The translations under genes and the position numbers were made by a program. Below the pieces are notes generated by a model, which had not been told where the DNA came from, ran no database searches, and was given only the letters and a program-made list of their open reading frames with translations. Shown one piece after another: positions 37,590-46,501 of a stretch of DNA of 64,000 bases. The stretch spans positions 90,911-154,910 of the forward strand of contig NZ_JAGGLM010000005.1 of NCBI RefSeq assembly GCF_017874415.1, in the 5' to 3' direction. This DNA is from Clostridium algifaecis. Its GTDB lineage: Bacteria; Bacillota; Clostridia; Clostridiales; Clostridiaceae. The stretch's first letter is position 1; every line of letters starts with the position of its first letter.

Positions 37590-38362
37590 TAGGATTAATT
37601 CTTGGAACGTCTGAGGGAAGAGATATACTTTCTAATTTAAATAATTTTACAGAGAATATATTTGTGTCTACTGCTACTATATATGGTGGAGATATTCTAA
37701 AGGATTATAAATATGCTTATTTAAATAATAAACCGCTTGATTATGATAATTTTATAGATGTACTTGAAAAAAACAATGTAGAGGTGCTGGTTGATGCATC
37801 GCACCCATATGCAGTGGAAGTAACTAAAAATGCAATTAAAGCATGTGAGAAGCTCAATATAGAATATGTAAGGTATGAAAGACCGTCATGTATGGAATCC
37901 TTTAAAAATAATGATAGAGTTATAGAAGTAAAAAATTATAGTGAATTGAATGAAAGAATCAAATTTATAAGTGGCAATATATTAGATACAACTGGAAGCA
38001 AAAATTTAGAAAAAATATTGTGCATGAAATTAAAAAATAGAATAATTCACAGAGTACTGCCTCAGGTCGATGTCATTGAAAAATGCAGCAAGCTTAAAAT
38101 AAGTATTGATGATATAATTGCAATAAAAGGTCCTGTAAGTTATGAACTTAATTGTGCATTTATAAATGACTATAATATAGAAGCTGTGCTTCTTAAAGAC
38201 AGTGGCGCTAGAGGTGGAACTTATGATAAAATCAAGGCGTGTATAGATTGTAATGTGTATGCTTTTGTAATGGTTAGAAAAAAAATAAAGTATAAGAACG
38301 TCTTTTATAATATAGATGAAATGCTGAATTATATAGGAAAAAAATATATTTTAAGAGGATAA
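37586..38362 (+). CDS. cbiJ: Cobalt-precorrin-6A reductase CbiJ
   Basis: 258 residues. GLILGTSEGRDIL is the nucleotide-binding N terminus; VDASHPYAVEVTKNA, YVRYERPS and LLKDSGARGGTYDKI are diagnostic of CbiJ/CobK. GTG start overlapping the cbiK stop (GTGA). Confidence 0.92.
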   Translation: MIGLILGTSEGRDILSNLNNFTENIFVSTATIYGGDILKDYKYAYLNNKPLDYDNFIDVLEKNNVEVLVDASHPYAVEVTKNAIKACEKLNIEYVRYERPSCMESFKNNDRVIEVKNYSELNERIKFISGNILDTTGSKNLEKILCMKLKNRIIHRVLPQVDVIEKCSKLKISIDDIIAIKGPVSYELNCAFINDYNIEAVLLKDSGARGGTYDKIKACIDCNVYAFVMVRKKIKYKNVFYNIDEMLNYIGKKYILRG

Positions 38363-38366
38363 TAAT

Positions 38367-39224
38367 ATGGAATTTACTACTTTTTATCCGGGGAGCTTTG
38401 GAGAGGTAATTCAAGGAAGGGTTAAAAATAAAGAATTATTAGCATCTTTTCCTGTAAATATATATACTGAAGTGAAATTATTTGAATGTATATGGAACGA
38501 AGAACATAAAAAGTCAAGCAGCCTGAAAAAAGCCTATAAATTTATGTATAACTTACTAAAGCATTGGGGGTATGGTGAGTATTATAGTAATTTATTTATT
38601 GATGTGAGGTCACAAATACCAGTTGGAAAGGGAATGGCAAGCAGTACTGCAGATCTTTGTGCACTTTATTATTGTTTACTAAAAATGTTTAAAAGGAAAT
38701 TTGATGAAAAGGAACTTTTGAAATGCTGTATATCTGTGGAACCTACAGACAGCATATTGTTTAGTAAAATGACACTTTTTGATTATAAAAATGGTGAATA
38801 TATAGAATGTCTGGGAGAATATATGGATTTTAATATACTGGCTTTTGAAGGAAACAGAGTAATTGATACTGTGAAATTCAACAAGGAAAATCAAAAACAG
38901 CCTGGTCAAGTGGATGATTTAATACCAGATCTTAAACAAGCTATCGTGAAAAAAGATTTAGCTGAACTTGCAGGTGTTTCAACTGAAAGTATACTTAGAA
39001 ATCAGAACAGGCTTTATTATAGTTTTTTTAAAAGCATAATTGAAATATGCAGAACTACCGGAGGACTTGGAATAATAGGGGCACACAGCGGAGATGTACT
39101 GGGAATTATATACGATGATAGAGAGAAATTGAATTTTGCAGAAAGAAAAACACATATTGATAAATTGAAAATATATAAAGTTAATGCATTAAGTAAAATT
39201 GAATGTGATAATGAAATATTTTAA
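38367..39224 (+). CDS. pduX: GHMP kinase, PduX-like L-threonine kinase
   Basis: 285 residues. The GHMP signature PVGKGMASSTADLCALY lies near residue 90, and the N terminus YPGSFGEVIQGRV matches PduX. It would make L-threonine O-3-phosphate, the CobD substrate, linking the aminopropanol arm to the island. It starts 5 nt after cbiJ. The substrate is inferred from context and family. Confidence 0.82.
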   Translation: MEFTTFYPGSFGEVIQGRVKNKELLASFPVNIYTEVKLFECIWNEEHKKSSSLKKAYKFMYNLLKHWGYGEYYSNLFIDVRSQIPVGKGMASSTADLCALYYCLLKMFKRKFDEKELLKCCISVEPTDSILFSKMTLFDYKNGEYIECLGEYMDFNILAFEGNRVIDTVKFNKENQKQPGQVDDLIPDLKQAIVKKDLAELAGVSTESILRNQNRLYYSFFKSIIEICRTTGGLGIIGAHSGDVLGIIYDDREKLNFAERKTHIDKLKIYKVNALSKIECDNEIF

Positions 39225-39242
39225 AAAAGGAGAAGATTTATT

Positions 39243-39758
39243 TTGGATAAAGGATATATTCAGGTATATACAGGCAATGGGAAGGGAAAAACTACAGCGG
39301 CTCTTGGACTGTCACTTAGAGCTGTTTGTGCCGGAAAAAAAGTATATTTTGGACAGTTTGCAAAAGGTATGAACTATAGTGAATTAAAGGTGCCAAAGTT
39401 TTTACCGAACTTTACAATGGAGCAATTTGGGAAAGCTGCATTCATACATGGAAAGCCAACAGAGGATGACATAAATATGGCGCAGATTGGATTTAAAAAA
39501 ATCAAAGCTATAGTATCATCTGGAAAATATGATGTAGTTGTTTTGGATGAACTTAATATAGCAATTTATTATAATTTAATTAGTTTAGAGGATGTTTTAA
39601 AAATGATGGAAGATAAATATTATGGTACAGAAATAATAATTACAGGAAGATATGCAAATCCAAAAATTATGGAAAAAGCTGATTTAGTTACTGAAATGAG
39701 GGAGATTAAGCATTATTATAATAAAGGAGTAAAGGCTAGAGCTGGAATTGAAAATTAA
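39243..39758 (+). CDS. cobO: Corrinoid adenosyltransferase (CobO/BtuR type)
   Basis: 171 residues. YIQVYTGNGKGKTTAALGL is the P-loop, and VLDELNIAIYYNL is the conserved Walker B-like region. It adenosylates Co(I) corrinoids with ATP. TTG start after AAGGAGAAG. It is the last gene of the cobalamin island; about 240 bases without a gene follow. Confidence 0.93.
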   Translation: MDKGYIQVYTGNGKGKTTAALGLSLRAVCAGKKVYFGQFAKGMNYSELKVPKFLPNFTMEQFGKAAFIHGKPTEDDINMAQIGFKKIKAIVSSGKYDVVVLDELNIAIYYNLISLEDVLKMMEDKYYGTEIIITGRYANPKIMEKADLVTEMREIKHYYNKGVKARAGIEN

Positions 39759-39997
39759 TATAAAAATTAATCAAAACAATATAATGCAAAATAGAAAATT
39801 ATCTAAATATTTAAAAATAAGATATAAGAGCATTCATTAGATAATAGAAGTTACAGTGATATTTGATTGATTTTATTCATAAATTAACTTATTATAACTC
39901 ATGTTATTGATTAATGGTCATTTAACTAAATTGACCTCTATTTAAATCTATAATAGAATTTATTTACGATAAAGGTTTGTTATTAGGGGGAATTATA

Positions 39998-40849
39998 ATG
40001 GATTATTCAAGAAATAACTTTTTAAGAATTATAATGATTATAATAGGAGATTTTATTTATTCAATGGGAGTCAATATGTTTATCATACCTCATAAATTTT
40101 TAAGTGGAGGAGTTTCAGGCATTGCAATTATATTTCAGTATTTGACAGGTATACCGGCAGGTTATTTTATAATAGCTATAAATATACCTATATTCATAAT
40201 AGGATTTAAGATAGTGGATAAAGAATTTGGAATTTACAGTTTTATAGGAATGGCAGCTATGTCACTTGGTCTTATATGCACCAGATCATTACATCAATTA
40301 TACTATTTACCGGATCCACTTTTATCAGCATTATGTAGCGGTGTGCTTACAGGGATTGGGGCAGGAATTATATTTAAATCGAGAGCATCACAGGGTGGCA
40401 CTGATATAATAGCAGTAGCAGTAAAGAAGAAATATGGAATTTCAGTAGGAAGAATGGGATTTATAATAAATAGTATCATAGTAGCAATAGGAATGTTTAT
40501 GGGAAATTTGCCAATTGCAATTTATACTTTGATATCCATGTACATGTATTCTGCAGTAGTTGATAAAGCAATTCAGGGCTTTGACAGGGAAAAAATATTA
40601 TTTGTAATAACACAAGACAGCGAAGATGTGGAAAAAGCCATATTTAAGAAACTTGGAAGGGGAGTTACTTATCTTTATGGAGAAGGTGCATATACGGGAA
40701 ATAGGAAAAAAGTTATATATTCTATAATGAATTCCAGACAGGTTGAGGAAGCTAAAAGATTTATTTCGGATATAGATTCTGGTGCAGTGATGTCAATTAT
40801 GGATGCAAGCGAAGTTAGAGGCAAGGGCTTTAAGCCAGCAGTATTTTAA
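39998..40849 (+). CDS. YitT family membrane protein (DUF161/DUF2179)
   Basis: 283 residues: about five membrane segments (residues 10-170), including FLSGGVSGIAIIFQYLTGIPAG, followed by a soluble DUF2179 domain (KKVIYSIMNSRQVEEAKRFI). Family function is unsettled. ATG 39998 follows TAGGGGG; an upstream ATG at 39977 lacks a ribosome binding site. It converges on the metal transporter operon and shares a terminator. Confidence 0.85.
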   Translation: MDYSRNNFLRIIMIIIGDFIYSMGVNMFIIPHKFLSGGVSGIAIIFQYLTGIPAGYFIIAINIPIFIIGFKIVDKEFGIYSFIGMAAMSLGLICTRSLHQLYYLPDPLLSALCSGVLTGIGAGIIFKSRASQGGTDIIAVAVKKKYGISVGRMGFIINSIIVAIGMFMGNLPIAIYTLISMYMYSAVVDKAIQGFDREKILFVITQDSEDVEKAIFKKLGRGVTYLYGEGAYTGNRKKVIYSIMNSRQVEEAKRFISDIDSGAVMSIMDASEVRGKGFKPAVF

Positions 40850-40871
40850 AACATTATTATAGGGGATAAGT

Positions 40872-40900
40872 AAAAAGGCAATTCTCATGCCTTTTTATTT
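40872..40900. terminator. Bidirectional terminator between yitT-like and znuB-like genes
   Basis: AAAAAGGCA (40872-40880) and TGCCTTTTT (40888-40896) form a perfect 9-bp stem with A and T runs on either side, serving both convergent transcripts. Confidence 0.88.
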
Positions 40901-41692
40901 TTACTTAAAAAACCTCTTGAATATTAAAACTAGTATAAGTACTGCTACTGAAGTTAATGCAATAGTTCCACCTGGAGCACTATTTATGTAATAGGAAAGA
41001 AATAATCCTCCAATTATATCTATAAAGCCAAATATTATAGAAAAAATTAACGTAGTTTTAAAGCCCTTATTTAGCTGGAGGGCAGCTGCTACTGGCATTG
41101 CTATCATGGATGAAATTACAAGTATACCAAGTATTCTGATTGATACTGATATTGTAGAGCTTACGAGCAAAGAAAATATATAATTTATTAATTTTACGTT
41201 TACCCCGGATATTTGTGCACCAACTTCGTCAAAGGTTATATAAAGTAACTTATTGTAAAATAAAATTAATGCTATTGTAGAGATTATGCTAAGAACAAAA
41301 ACAGTATACAGTTCTGATTTTGATACTGTCAGAATGCTTCCGAATAAATAAGAATTTACATTGGCGTTTGCTTTTCCTGTACTTATTAGCACAATTGCAG
41401 TACCAACAGAAAATGTTAATACTATAACTAGTATTAAATCTGCATATTTTTCATAGTAACCTCTCAAAATTTCTATTACAAGTCCAGCTATTGCAGTGAA
41501 TATAAAAGCTGTCAATATAGGATTATAACCAAGCACAAGTCCTATTGCTACTCCTGCAAGGGATGAGTGTGAAAGTGAATCTCCCATCATAGAGTATCTT
41601 TTTAAAACTAAAAATACACCTACAGCAGGACATAATATAGATATAAATATACCTGCCAATATTGCATTTTGCATAAAACTGTATTCCAGCAT
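40901..41692 (-). CDS. Metal (zinc/manganese) ABC transporter permease, ZnuB-like
   Basis: 263 residues with 7-8 membrane segments. GDSLSHSSLAGVAIG and VISSMIAMPVAAALQL are the conserved ABC-3 family signatures. It forms the channel for Zn2+ or Mn2+ uptake with the ATPase encoded upstream. The solute-binding lipoprotein is not beside it. GGAGG precedes the ATG. Confidence 0.9.
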   Translation of the reverse strand: MLEYSFMQNAILAGIFISILCPAVGVFLVLKRYSMMGDSLSHSSLAGVAIGLVLGYNPILTAFIFTAIAGLVIEILRGYYEKYADLILVIVLTFSVGTAIVLISTGKANANVNSYLFGSILTVSKSELYTVFVLSIISTIALILFYNKLLYITFDEVGAQISGVNVKLINYIFSLLVSSTISVSIRILGILVISSMIAMPVAAALQLNKGFKTTLIFSIIFGFIDIIGGLFLSYYINSAPGGTIALTSVAVLILVLIFKRFFK

Positions 41693-41712
41693 TTGTTTCC
41701 TCCATTATTTTA

Positions 41713-42372
41713 TTATTTATTGATAATTTCATTTAATTTCTTGTATTCTAAAATTGTATACATATTGCAAACTCCATTTTCCATGGTGCATATATGAGTG
41801 GAATTTTCCATGGCTGCTTTTAAATTATGTTCTACAGCCAGTACGGTTATATGTAGGTGTTTGTTCAAGTGGCTTATTAAACTGTATATTTCTTTTTGAC
41901 TTTTGGTGTCTATTCCAGTTGAAGGTTCATCAAATATCAAAAGTTTTGGATATCCCATAAGAGCTCTAGCTATAAAAATTTTTTGCATCTGACCTCCAGA
42001 TAAATTACCTATCAAACTTTTTTTAAAGTCCTTCATATCTACAGAACCAAGGCATTTATCTATTATTTTATTATCACTTATTTTTGAAACTTTCATATGA
42101 CATTTTAATAATTCAAAAACTGTAATTGGAAATTTGGAATTAAAACTGTCAAGTCTTTGAGGTACATAGCCAATATTTTTGGTACTTAAATTTATTGTCC
42201 CGCTTAGTGGCTTTAAAAGACCAAGTATGAGTTTGATTAAAGTTGTTTTTGCACTTCCGTTTTCTCCTAATATAGAAGTATAGCTTCCATCTTTTATATT
42301 TAAATTCAGTTTTTCAATAAGATAAGGAGCTGCACCATTATAGGAAAAGGTTAAATTATTTATATCAATCAT
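41713..42372 (-). CDS. Metal ABC transporter ATPase, ZnuC-like
   Basis: 219 residues. Walker A GENGSAKTT has Ala where Gly is usual, and LSGGQMQKIFIARAL and LLIFDEPSTGID follow. It energises the permease encoded 20 nt downstream. The metal is not readable. GGAGG precedes the ATG. Confidence 0.9.
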   Translation of the reverse strand: MIDINNLTFSYNGAAPYLIEKLNLNIKDGSYTSILGENGSAKTTLIKLILGLLKPLSGTINLSTKNIGYVPQRLDSFNSKFPITVFELLKCHMKVSKISDNKIIDKCLGSVDMKDFKKSLIGNLSGGQMQKIFIARALMGYPKLLIFDEPSTGIDTKSQKEIYSLISHLNKHLHITVLAVEHNLKAAMENSTHICTMENGVCNMYTILEYKKLNEIINK

Positions 42373-42517
42373 GTAGAAGTTTCCTCCAAATAAACATAAA
42401 TTTAATCAATATGCAGATAGTGACATATTGATTATTAAACGCGTATAACATCAAATTATTTTATAAGAAATAAAACACATTAATATTATATATCTATATG
42501 CAAATGATTTGCAACAA

Positions 42518-42547
42518 AAAGCAGCCATTCATGGCTGCTTTTTTTAT
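42518..42547. terminator. Bidirectional terminator after the 135-aa gene
   Basis: GCAGCCA (42521-42527) and TGGCTGC (42532-42538) pair, with an A run on the left and a T run on the right. It can end the minus-strand gene at 42556. Confidence 0.85.
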
Positions 42548-42555
42548 ACATATTT

Positions 42556-42963
42556 TTAAAAATCGCTCATTAAGTTAGAGAGGGCATCTGATTTGTATTT
42601 ATTTAACCCAAATTTTTTTGATAAAGTGTCTACTATATTCTTCTTTTGAGATGGATCAAGTAAGTCTTTAGGATCAATATTCAAGGATTGTAATATCGCT
42701 GCCATTAAATGTTTCCCAATTCCGAAAAAACCAGCTAATCTTTCTACCGCAGCATCAGCTTTTTTATCTATGTCTTCTTTTAAACTCTCATTCACTTCTT
42801 CAATAGAAGAACTATTAGATGTATTTGCTAAATTAATTTTAGCTTTATTAAAAATGCTGCCAAAAGATCCTCCATCTAATTTTTTAATATTATTGATACT
42901 ATTTGATACTTTATTTTTATTAATCTTGTTACTTAACGATAAAACATCAATACAATTGTTCAT
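42556..42963 (-). CDS. Unknown small protein (135 aa)
   Basis: I do not recognise it. The N-terminal half is polar and Asn/Ser/Lys-rich, probably disordered (residues 1-60). The C-terminal half is helical (ADAAVERLAGFFGIG, LNIDPKDLLDPSQKKNIVDTLSKKFGLNKYKS). It has no signal peptide or membrane segment. ATG 42963 is 9 nt after GGAGG. It is single, with its own terminator, between the metal transporter and tRNA-Glu. Confidence 0.65.
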   Translation of the reverse strand: MNNCIDVLSLSNKINKNKVSNSINNIKKLDGGSFGSIFNKAKINLANTSNSSSIEEVNESLKEDIDKKADAAVERLAGFFGIGKHLMAAILQSLNIDPKDLLDPSQKKNIVDTLSKKFGLNKYKSDALSNLMSDF

Positions 42964-43163
42964 ATACAACAGCCTCCGATTTTTTAAAAAATATATATAC
43001 CTTGGTACTTCAATTTTGCTTTAATATTTGTAATTAATAAGTAAATTTGCAATTATTAACTATAATAGTTTTATCGTTAAAATTGTAAAAAACTAAACTA
43101 CGGCAAATTTTGTAGTAAAATGATATAAATATCAAAAAAATATAACTTTTTTTGAAATAAGCA

Positions 43164-43192
43164 TTGACGAACAAGCAAAATCGAGATATAAT
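43164..43192 (+). promoter_or_regulatory. Sigma-A promoter of tRNA-Glu
   Basis: TTGACG at 43164-43169, 17-nt spacer, TATAAT at 43187-43192, 23 nt before the mature tRNA. Confidence 0.9.
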
Positions 43193-43215
43193 ACTACTTG
43201 TCGGTTTTGATATGA

Positions 43216-43290
43216 GGTCCCTTGGTCAAGTGGTTAAGACGTCACCCTCTCACGGTGAAATCAGGAGTTCGATCCTCCTAGGGACTACCA
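43216..43290 (+). tRNA. tRNA-Glu (anticodon CTC)
   Basis: A 75-nt cloverleaf. Acceptor GGTCCCT pairs with AGGGACT, anticodon stem TCACC/GGTGA encloses loop CTCTCAC with anticodon CTC, T arm AGGAG-TTCGATC-CTCCT, and CCA is encoded. It is the attachment site of the adjacent integrase. Confidence 0.95.
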
Positions 43291-43340
43291 CAAAAGAAAG
43301 AATGGCTTAACTTCAATGGTTAAGGCGTTCTTATTTTTTG
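43260..43340. repeat. Left attachment site: tRNA-Glu 3' end plus its terminator
   Basis: The last 31 nt of the tRNA (43260-43290) reappear at 61,550-61,580 with two C-to-T changes. The similarity continues through the terminator to about 43,336 / 61,625. The integrase gene follows at once, so this is the attL side of an integrated element. Confidence 0.85.
43299..43340 (+). terminator. Terminator of tRNA-Glu
   Basis: AGAATGGCTTAAC (43299-43311) pairs imperfectly with GTTAAGGCGTTCT (43319-43331), then TATTTTTTG. The duplicated copy at the right att keeps a comparable hairpin. Confidence 0.7.
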
Positions 43341-43375
43341 CACTAAAGTGTATTTTTAAATAATTTACACCATTT

Positions 43376-44557
43376 TTACACCATAGTTTTTATATAGCTT
43401 AATATATCAATCGATTTTTCCTTTTCTCTTTTTAAAACATGGGTATAAATATTTGCTGTTATTTCAATACTACTATGACCTAAAAGCATAGAAACAGTTT
43501 TTAAAGGTATATTATTTTCAAATTGTTTAGTAGCATATGTATGTCTAAGGGCATGAAATTTTTTGTGAGGTATATCTAATCTATTTAAAAATTTTGACCA
43601 TGTTTTATCTAAATTCCCGGCATTAATTAGATTACCTATTTCACTTAAAAATAAATAATCTAAATTATTTTTACAGTAACTATCGCCAGCTTTTAATTTT
43701 TCTGACTTCTTAATTTTAATTGTATCTTTAATTAATCCTACTAATGATGCAGGTAAAGGAATAGTTCTTTTTGAGTTTTTTGTTTTAGGCTCCTGAACTA
43801 TAGTTTGTTTACTTTTTTTATTTTCATTATCAAAAATTGTAGTGGTTGCTACAGTTCTTTTAATATGAATTTCCTTTGTTTTATAATCAATGTCATTTTC
43901 TTTTAAACCTATAATTTCTCCACGCCTCATGCCAGTTGAAAGAGAAAATAAAGCAATATATTTTATTTTACAATTATCAGAATTTAAAATTTTACTTAAT
44001 TCTTCATCTGTAAATACCGGAACAGCCTTTTCAACTATTTCATTTAATTCTTTTTTAGGAATAACAACTCTTTTACCATCACATGGATTTTTAAGTATAT
44101 ATCCACAGTCAACTGCATAATTTAAGAATTGTTTTAAAAATTTATTTACATAGTTAATTTGGTTGCTGCTTTTCCCTTGTTTAAATAATTTATTATAATA
44201 TCTCTGTATTTGTATTGACTCCAATTTATCCAAGCTCATAGATCCTATAGAAGACTTTTCTATATAATTTCTATATAGTCCCTCATATCTTGCAAATGTA
44301 GTAGGCTTTATATTACCAGACATTTTTACAAACTCAAATAGCCAGCTTTTTAATGTTTGTGCAAGCCACATATTTTTTGCATTTTTTAATCCAAGATTCA
44401 TTTTATTTATGTAATCTAGTTTCTTTTTTTCAGCTTCTTTTCTGCTTTTTCCAACAAATTGTTTTCTAATTCTTTTTCCGTTGGCATCTATATCAATATC
44501 ATAGTTTATTCTATAATACTTTTTCCCATTAGAAATAAAGTTTGTTTTTATTGCCAT
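43376..44557 (-). CDS. int: Tyrosine integrase
   Basis: 393 residues, full length. The N-terminal AP2-like arm-binding domain (YDIDANGKRIRKQFVGKSRKEAE) and SAM-like core-binding domain (about 65-160) precede the catalytic domain. The active-site Arg is in STGMRRGEIIGL, then HALRHTYAT, GHSSIEITANIYTHV with the nucleophile Tyr. It faces the tRNA-Glu gene 86 nt away, whose 3' end is its recombination target. GGAGG precedes the ATG. A 40-codon homologous fragment lies at 61,630-61,763. Confidence 0.95.
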   Translation of the reverse strand: MAIKTNFISNGKKYYRINYDIDIDANGKRIRKQFVGKSRKEAEKKKLDYINKMNLGLKNAKNMWLAQTLKSWLFEFVKMSGNIKPTTFARYEGLYRNYIEKSSIGSMSLDKLESIQIQRYYNKLFKQGKSSNQINYVNKFLKQFLNYAVDCGYILKNPCDGKRVVIPKKELNEIVEKAVPVFTDEELSKILNSDNCKIKYIALFSLSTGMRRGEIIGLKENDIDYKTKEIHIKRTVATTTIFDNENKKSKQTIVQEPKTKNSKRTIPLPASLVGLIKDTIKIKKSEKLKAGDSYCKNNLDYLFLSEIGNLINAGNLDKTWSKFLNRLDIPHKKFHALRHTYATKQFENNIPLKTVSMLLGHSSIEITANIYTHVLKREKEKSIDILSYIKTMV

Positions 44558-44629
44558 GTAATTACCTCCTTAATCAGAACTTTTGTTTGGTATAAAATTA
44601 AAAAATATATAGTACTTAATGTACTATTT

Positions 44630-44881
44630 TTAAGATTTCTTTATAATTCCTAAGTGCGGTTCAAAGTATATTATATATGTATCTATTTCATAATGAGTAC
44701 CATACTTTTCTTTATAATGCTGAATTGCTTGTCCTAAAAATATTTCAGTAACATTTAAGTATTCAGCTAAATCATGTTTACTTCTAATGCCTTTTTCAAA
44801 TGCATTTACTAATTGTACAATTCCTACTAATTTTTCATATCTCCAATTTGTAGCTATTTTTTCTTGATTTGTTTTATTCAT
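44630..44881 (-). CDS. Unknown small protein, possible helix-turn-helix (83 aa)
   Basis: Not recognised beyond a likely HTH: KHDLAEYLNVTEIFLGQAIQHYKEKYG near residues 35-60 fits a DNA-binding fold. A ribosome binding site (AGAAGGAG) lies rather far (about 18 nt) from the ATG. It sits between the ImmA-like peptidase and the integrase, the usual place for a prophage repressor or excision helper. Which it is remains open. Confidence 0.55.
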   Translation of the reverse strand: MNKTNQEKIATNWRYEKLVGIVQLVNAFEKGIRSKHDLAEYLNVTEIFLGQAIQHYKEKYGTHYEIDTYIIYFEPHLGIIKKS

Positions 44882-44936
44882 ATTTTTCTTGTCTATTATC
44901 TCCTTCTGAAGTTTTGTGATGATGTCCTAATTCTTT

Positions 44937-45269
44937 TTAGATATTAAATAATTGTTCTGCCACAGCATCAGCATTCTGTTCCATATATGTATGCTGCATG
45001 TCCAAACCTATAATATATCCAAGATTGGGCATATCATTAGCTATGTGTTTAACTTCATGTATAAAAGTCTTACATTGAGTTTTATAATTTACTTCACCGT
45101 TTAAAATAAGATGATAATTTCCACGTTTACTTAAATATACAAGTCCCAATATACTAGATGGTAAATTGCAGGCTATAGTAGTTTTTATGTTAAATGCATT
45201 CATAACTTCATAAAATGAAATATCTTCATTCAAAAGGGCCGTTAGCAAAGGCTTGTCTAATATATCCAT
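44937..45269 (-). CDS. ImmA/IrrE-family metallopeptidase
   Basis: 110 residues. The zinc motif HEVKH (HExxH) lies near residue 72, with NADAVAEQLF near the C terminus supplying the third ligand region. Such proteins cleave phage repressors and release lysis or transfer genes, as ImmA does in ICEBs1. No clear Cro/C1-type ImmR partner gene is visible. AAAGGGGATGA precedes the ATG. Confidence 0.78.
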   Translation of the reverse strand: MDILDKPLLTALLNEDISFYEVMNAFNIKTTIACNLPSSILGLVYLSKRGNYHLILNGEVNYKTQCKTFIHEVKHIANDMPNLGYIIGLDMQHTYMEQNADAVAEQLFNI

Positions 45270-45296
45270 TCTGTCATCCCCTTTAATGATTTATAT

Positions 45297-45767
45297 TTAT
45301 TTAAATAATGATTTTAGCTTTGAAAAGAACCCCTTATTTTTCTTTGCACTTGTAAAATCTTCTTTTGAGCCAATAGATATATTTAATTTAAAAGCGACAT
45401 TATGATTTATTGGTTGAATACCATTATATGATTTTTGCCATTCCTTATTTTTTCTTAAATCTATTGTATCAGGTAAAGAATCTACAACAGATTTAATATT
45501 TTCAATAGAAAAGCAAGGACACATTACATATGGCAATGAATATGTTTTAATTTTTTCCAGTATAGCTTGTTTATTAACACGCCATATTGAAGAAGTTATA
45601 AAATCACCTATTGTCCACCAAGGATTATTGTAGGCACTTATTTGAAGTCTATGACATCTAAAAGGATTCGCCGTCATTTCACTGGCTCCAAAGCAAAAGT
45701 CAGGATTACCCGATCTACATTTATCACCATAACAATAATTTAATCCACCAATTATTTTTCTATCCAT
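45297..45767 (-). CDS. Unknown Cys-rich phage-element protein (156 aa)
   Basis: Not recognised. The N-terminal half has many Cys (YCYGDKC, FCFGASE, FRCHRLQ, MCPCF), which suggests a metal- or zinc-binding fold. The C terminus is basic (KKNKGFFSKLKSLFK). It is the middle gene of a four-gene leftward unit running from the TPR-like protein to the integrase. The ribosome binding site is weak. Confidence 0.6.
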   Translation of the reverse strand: MDRKIIGGLNYCYGDKCRSGNPDFCFGASEMTANPFRCHRLQISAYNNPWWTIGDFITSSIWRVNKQAILEKIKTYSLPYVMCPCFSIENIKSVVDSLPDTIDLRKNKEWQKSYNGIQPINHNVAFKLNISIGSKEDFTSAKKNKGFFSKLKSLFK

Positions 45768-45800
45768 AACAGTTCCATTTATGATAACAAAACAAGATTT

Positions 45801-46427
45801 TCAATTACTTACTAACTCATATAATTTTATAAATTGTAAGTATTCTGTAGGTTTATCTGAGTAAACAGCTTGGTATAAAATCTTACCACTAACGTTATTT
45901 TCAATATATTGTGGTGCACTTTGGGCAAGCACTAGTGCTTGAGGAAAACTTGGAGGCCTAGATTCTCCAAAAGATATACTTACATACCAGTCTGGAAATT
46001 TAATATTTTTAGTAGAAATTTCTTTTGCTTGAATTGGTGTAATGGCTGTTGCTGAAGAATGTTTTACTGGTTTATTTGTAGTTCTTTTCTTAACAGTAGT
46101 GATCTTATTAGAATTTTCTTCTTGTTTTATTATTTTATTATTTAACCTATTTAATCTATGTTCAAACATATCAGGCTTGCAATTAAGATATTCTTTCCAA
46201 GGAACACTAATAGCTATTCTACATATTTTGACTGCTTCTTTATATCTTTTTTTACGTTCAAGTATTATTGCAGGTCTTTCGTAGTAATCAATACCCTTAG
46301 GACTATACTTGTTTAATATATTAAGGTATATTTTTAATGCCCCATCTTCTTTTTTAAGCTTTTCTAAGTCCTTGGCTTTTTTATATAAATTAGAGTATAT
46401 TGAAAAATTTTTATCTTCAAAATACAT
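45801..46427 (-). CDS. Unknown protein with TPR-like N terminus (208 aa)
   Basis: Residues 1-75 are helical and resemble tetratricopeptide pairs (DGALKIYLNILNKYSPKGIDYYERPAIILERKKRYKEA). A basic, Thr/Lys-rich linker and a C-terminal domain (FPDWYVSISFGESRPPSFPQA) follow. Function unknown. ATG 46427 is 9 nt after GGAGG; a TTG at 46436 abuts the ribosome binding site. It is first in the leftward unit. Confidence 0.65.
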   Translation of the reverse strand: MYFEDKNFSIYSNLYKKAKDLEKLKKEDGALKIYLNILNKYSPKGIDYYERPAIILERKKRYKEAVKICRIAISVPWKEYLNCKPDMFEHRLNRLNNKIIKQEENSNKITTVKKRTTNKPVKHSSATAITPIQAKEISTKNIKFPDWYVSISFGESRPPSFPQALVLAQSAPQYIENNVSGKILYQAVYSDKPTEYLQFIKLYELVSN

Positions 46428-46501
46428 AGCTTTCAACCTCCAATATAAATAGGTCTAAGTTTAAATTATATGTTTTTCTAACCATCATTTCTGTCTTATT
46501 C

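Noticed and set aside
41713..42372. Frame-shifted or dead ZnuC because Walker A reads GSAKTT
   Set aside because: The Gly-to-Ala change in the P-loop is tolerated in several ABC ATPases, and the rest of the protein is intact.
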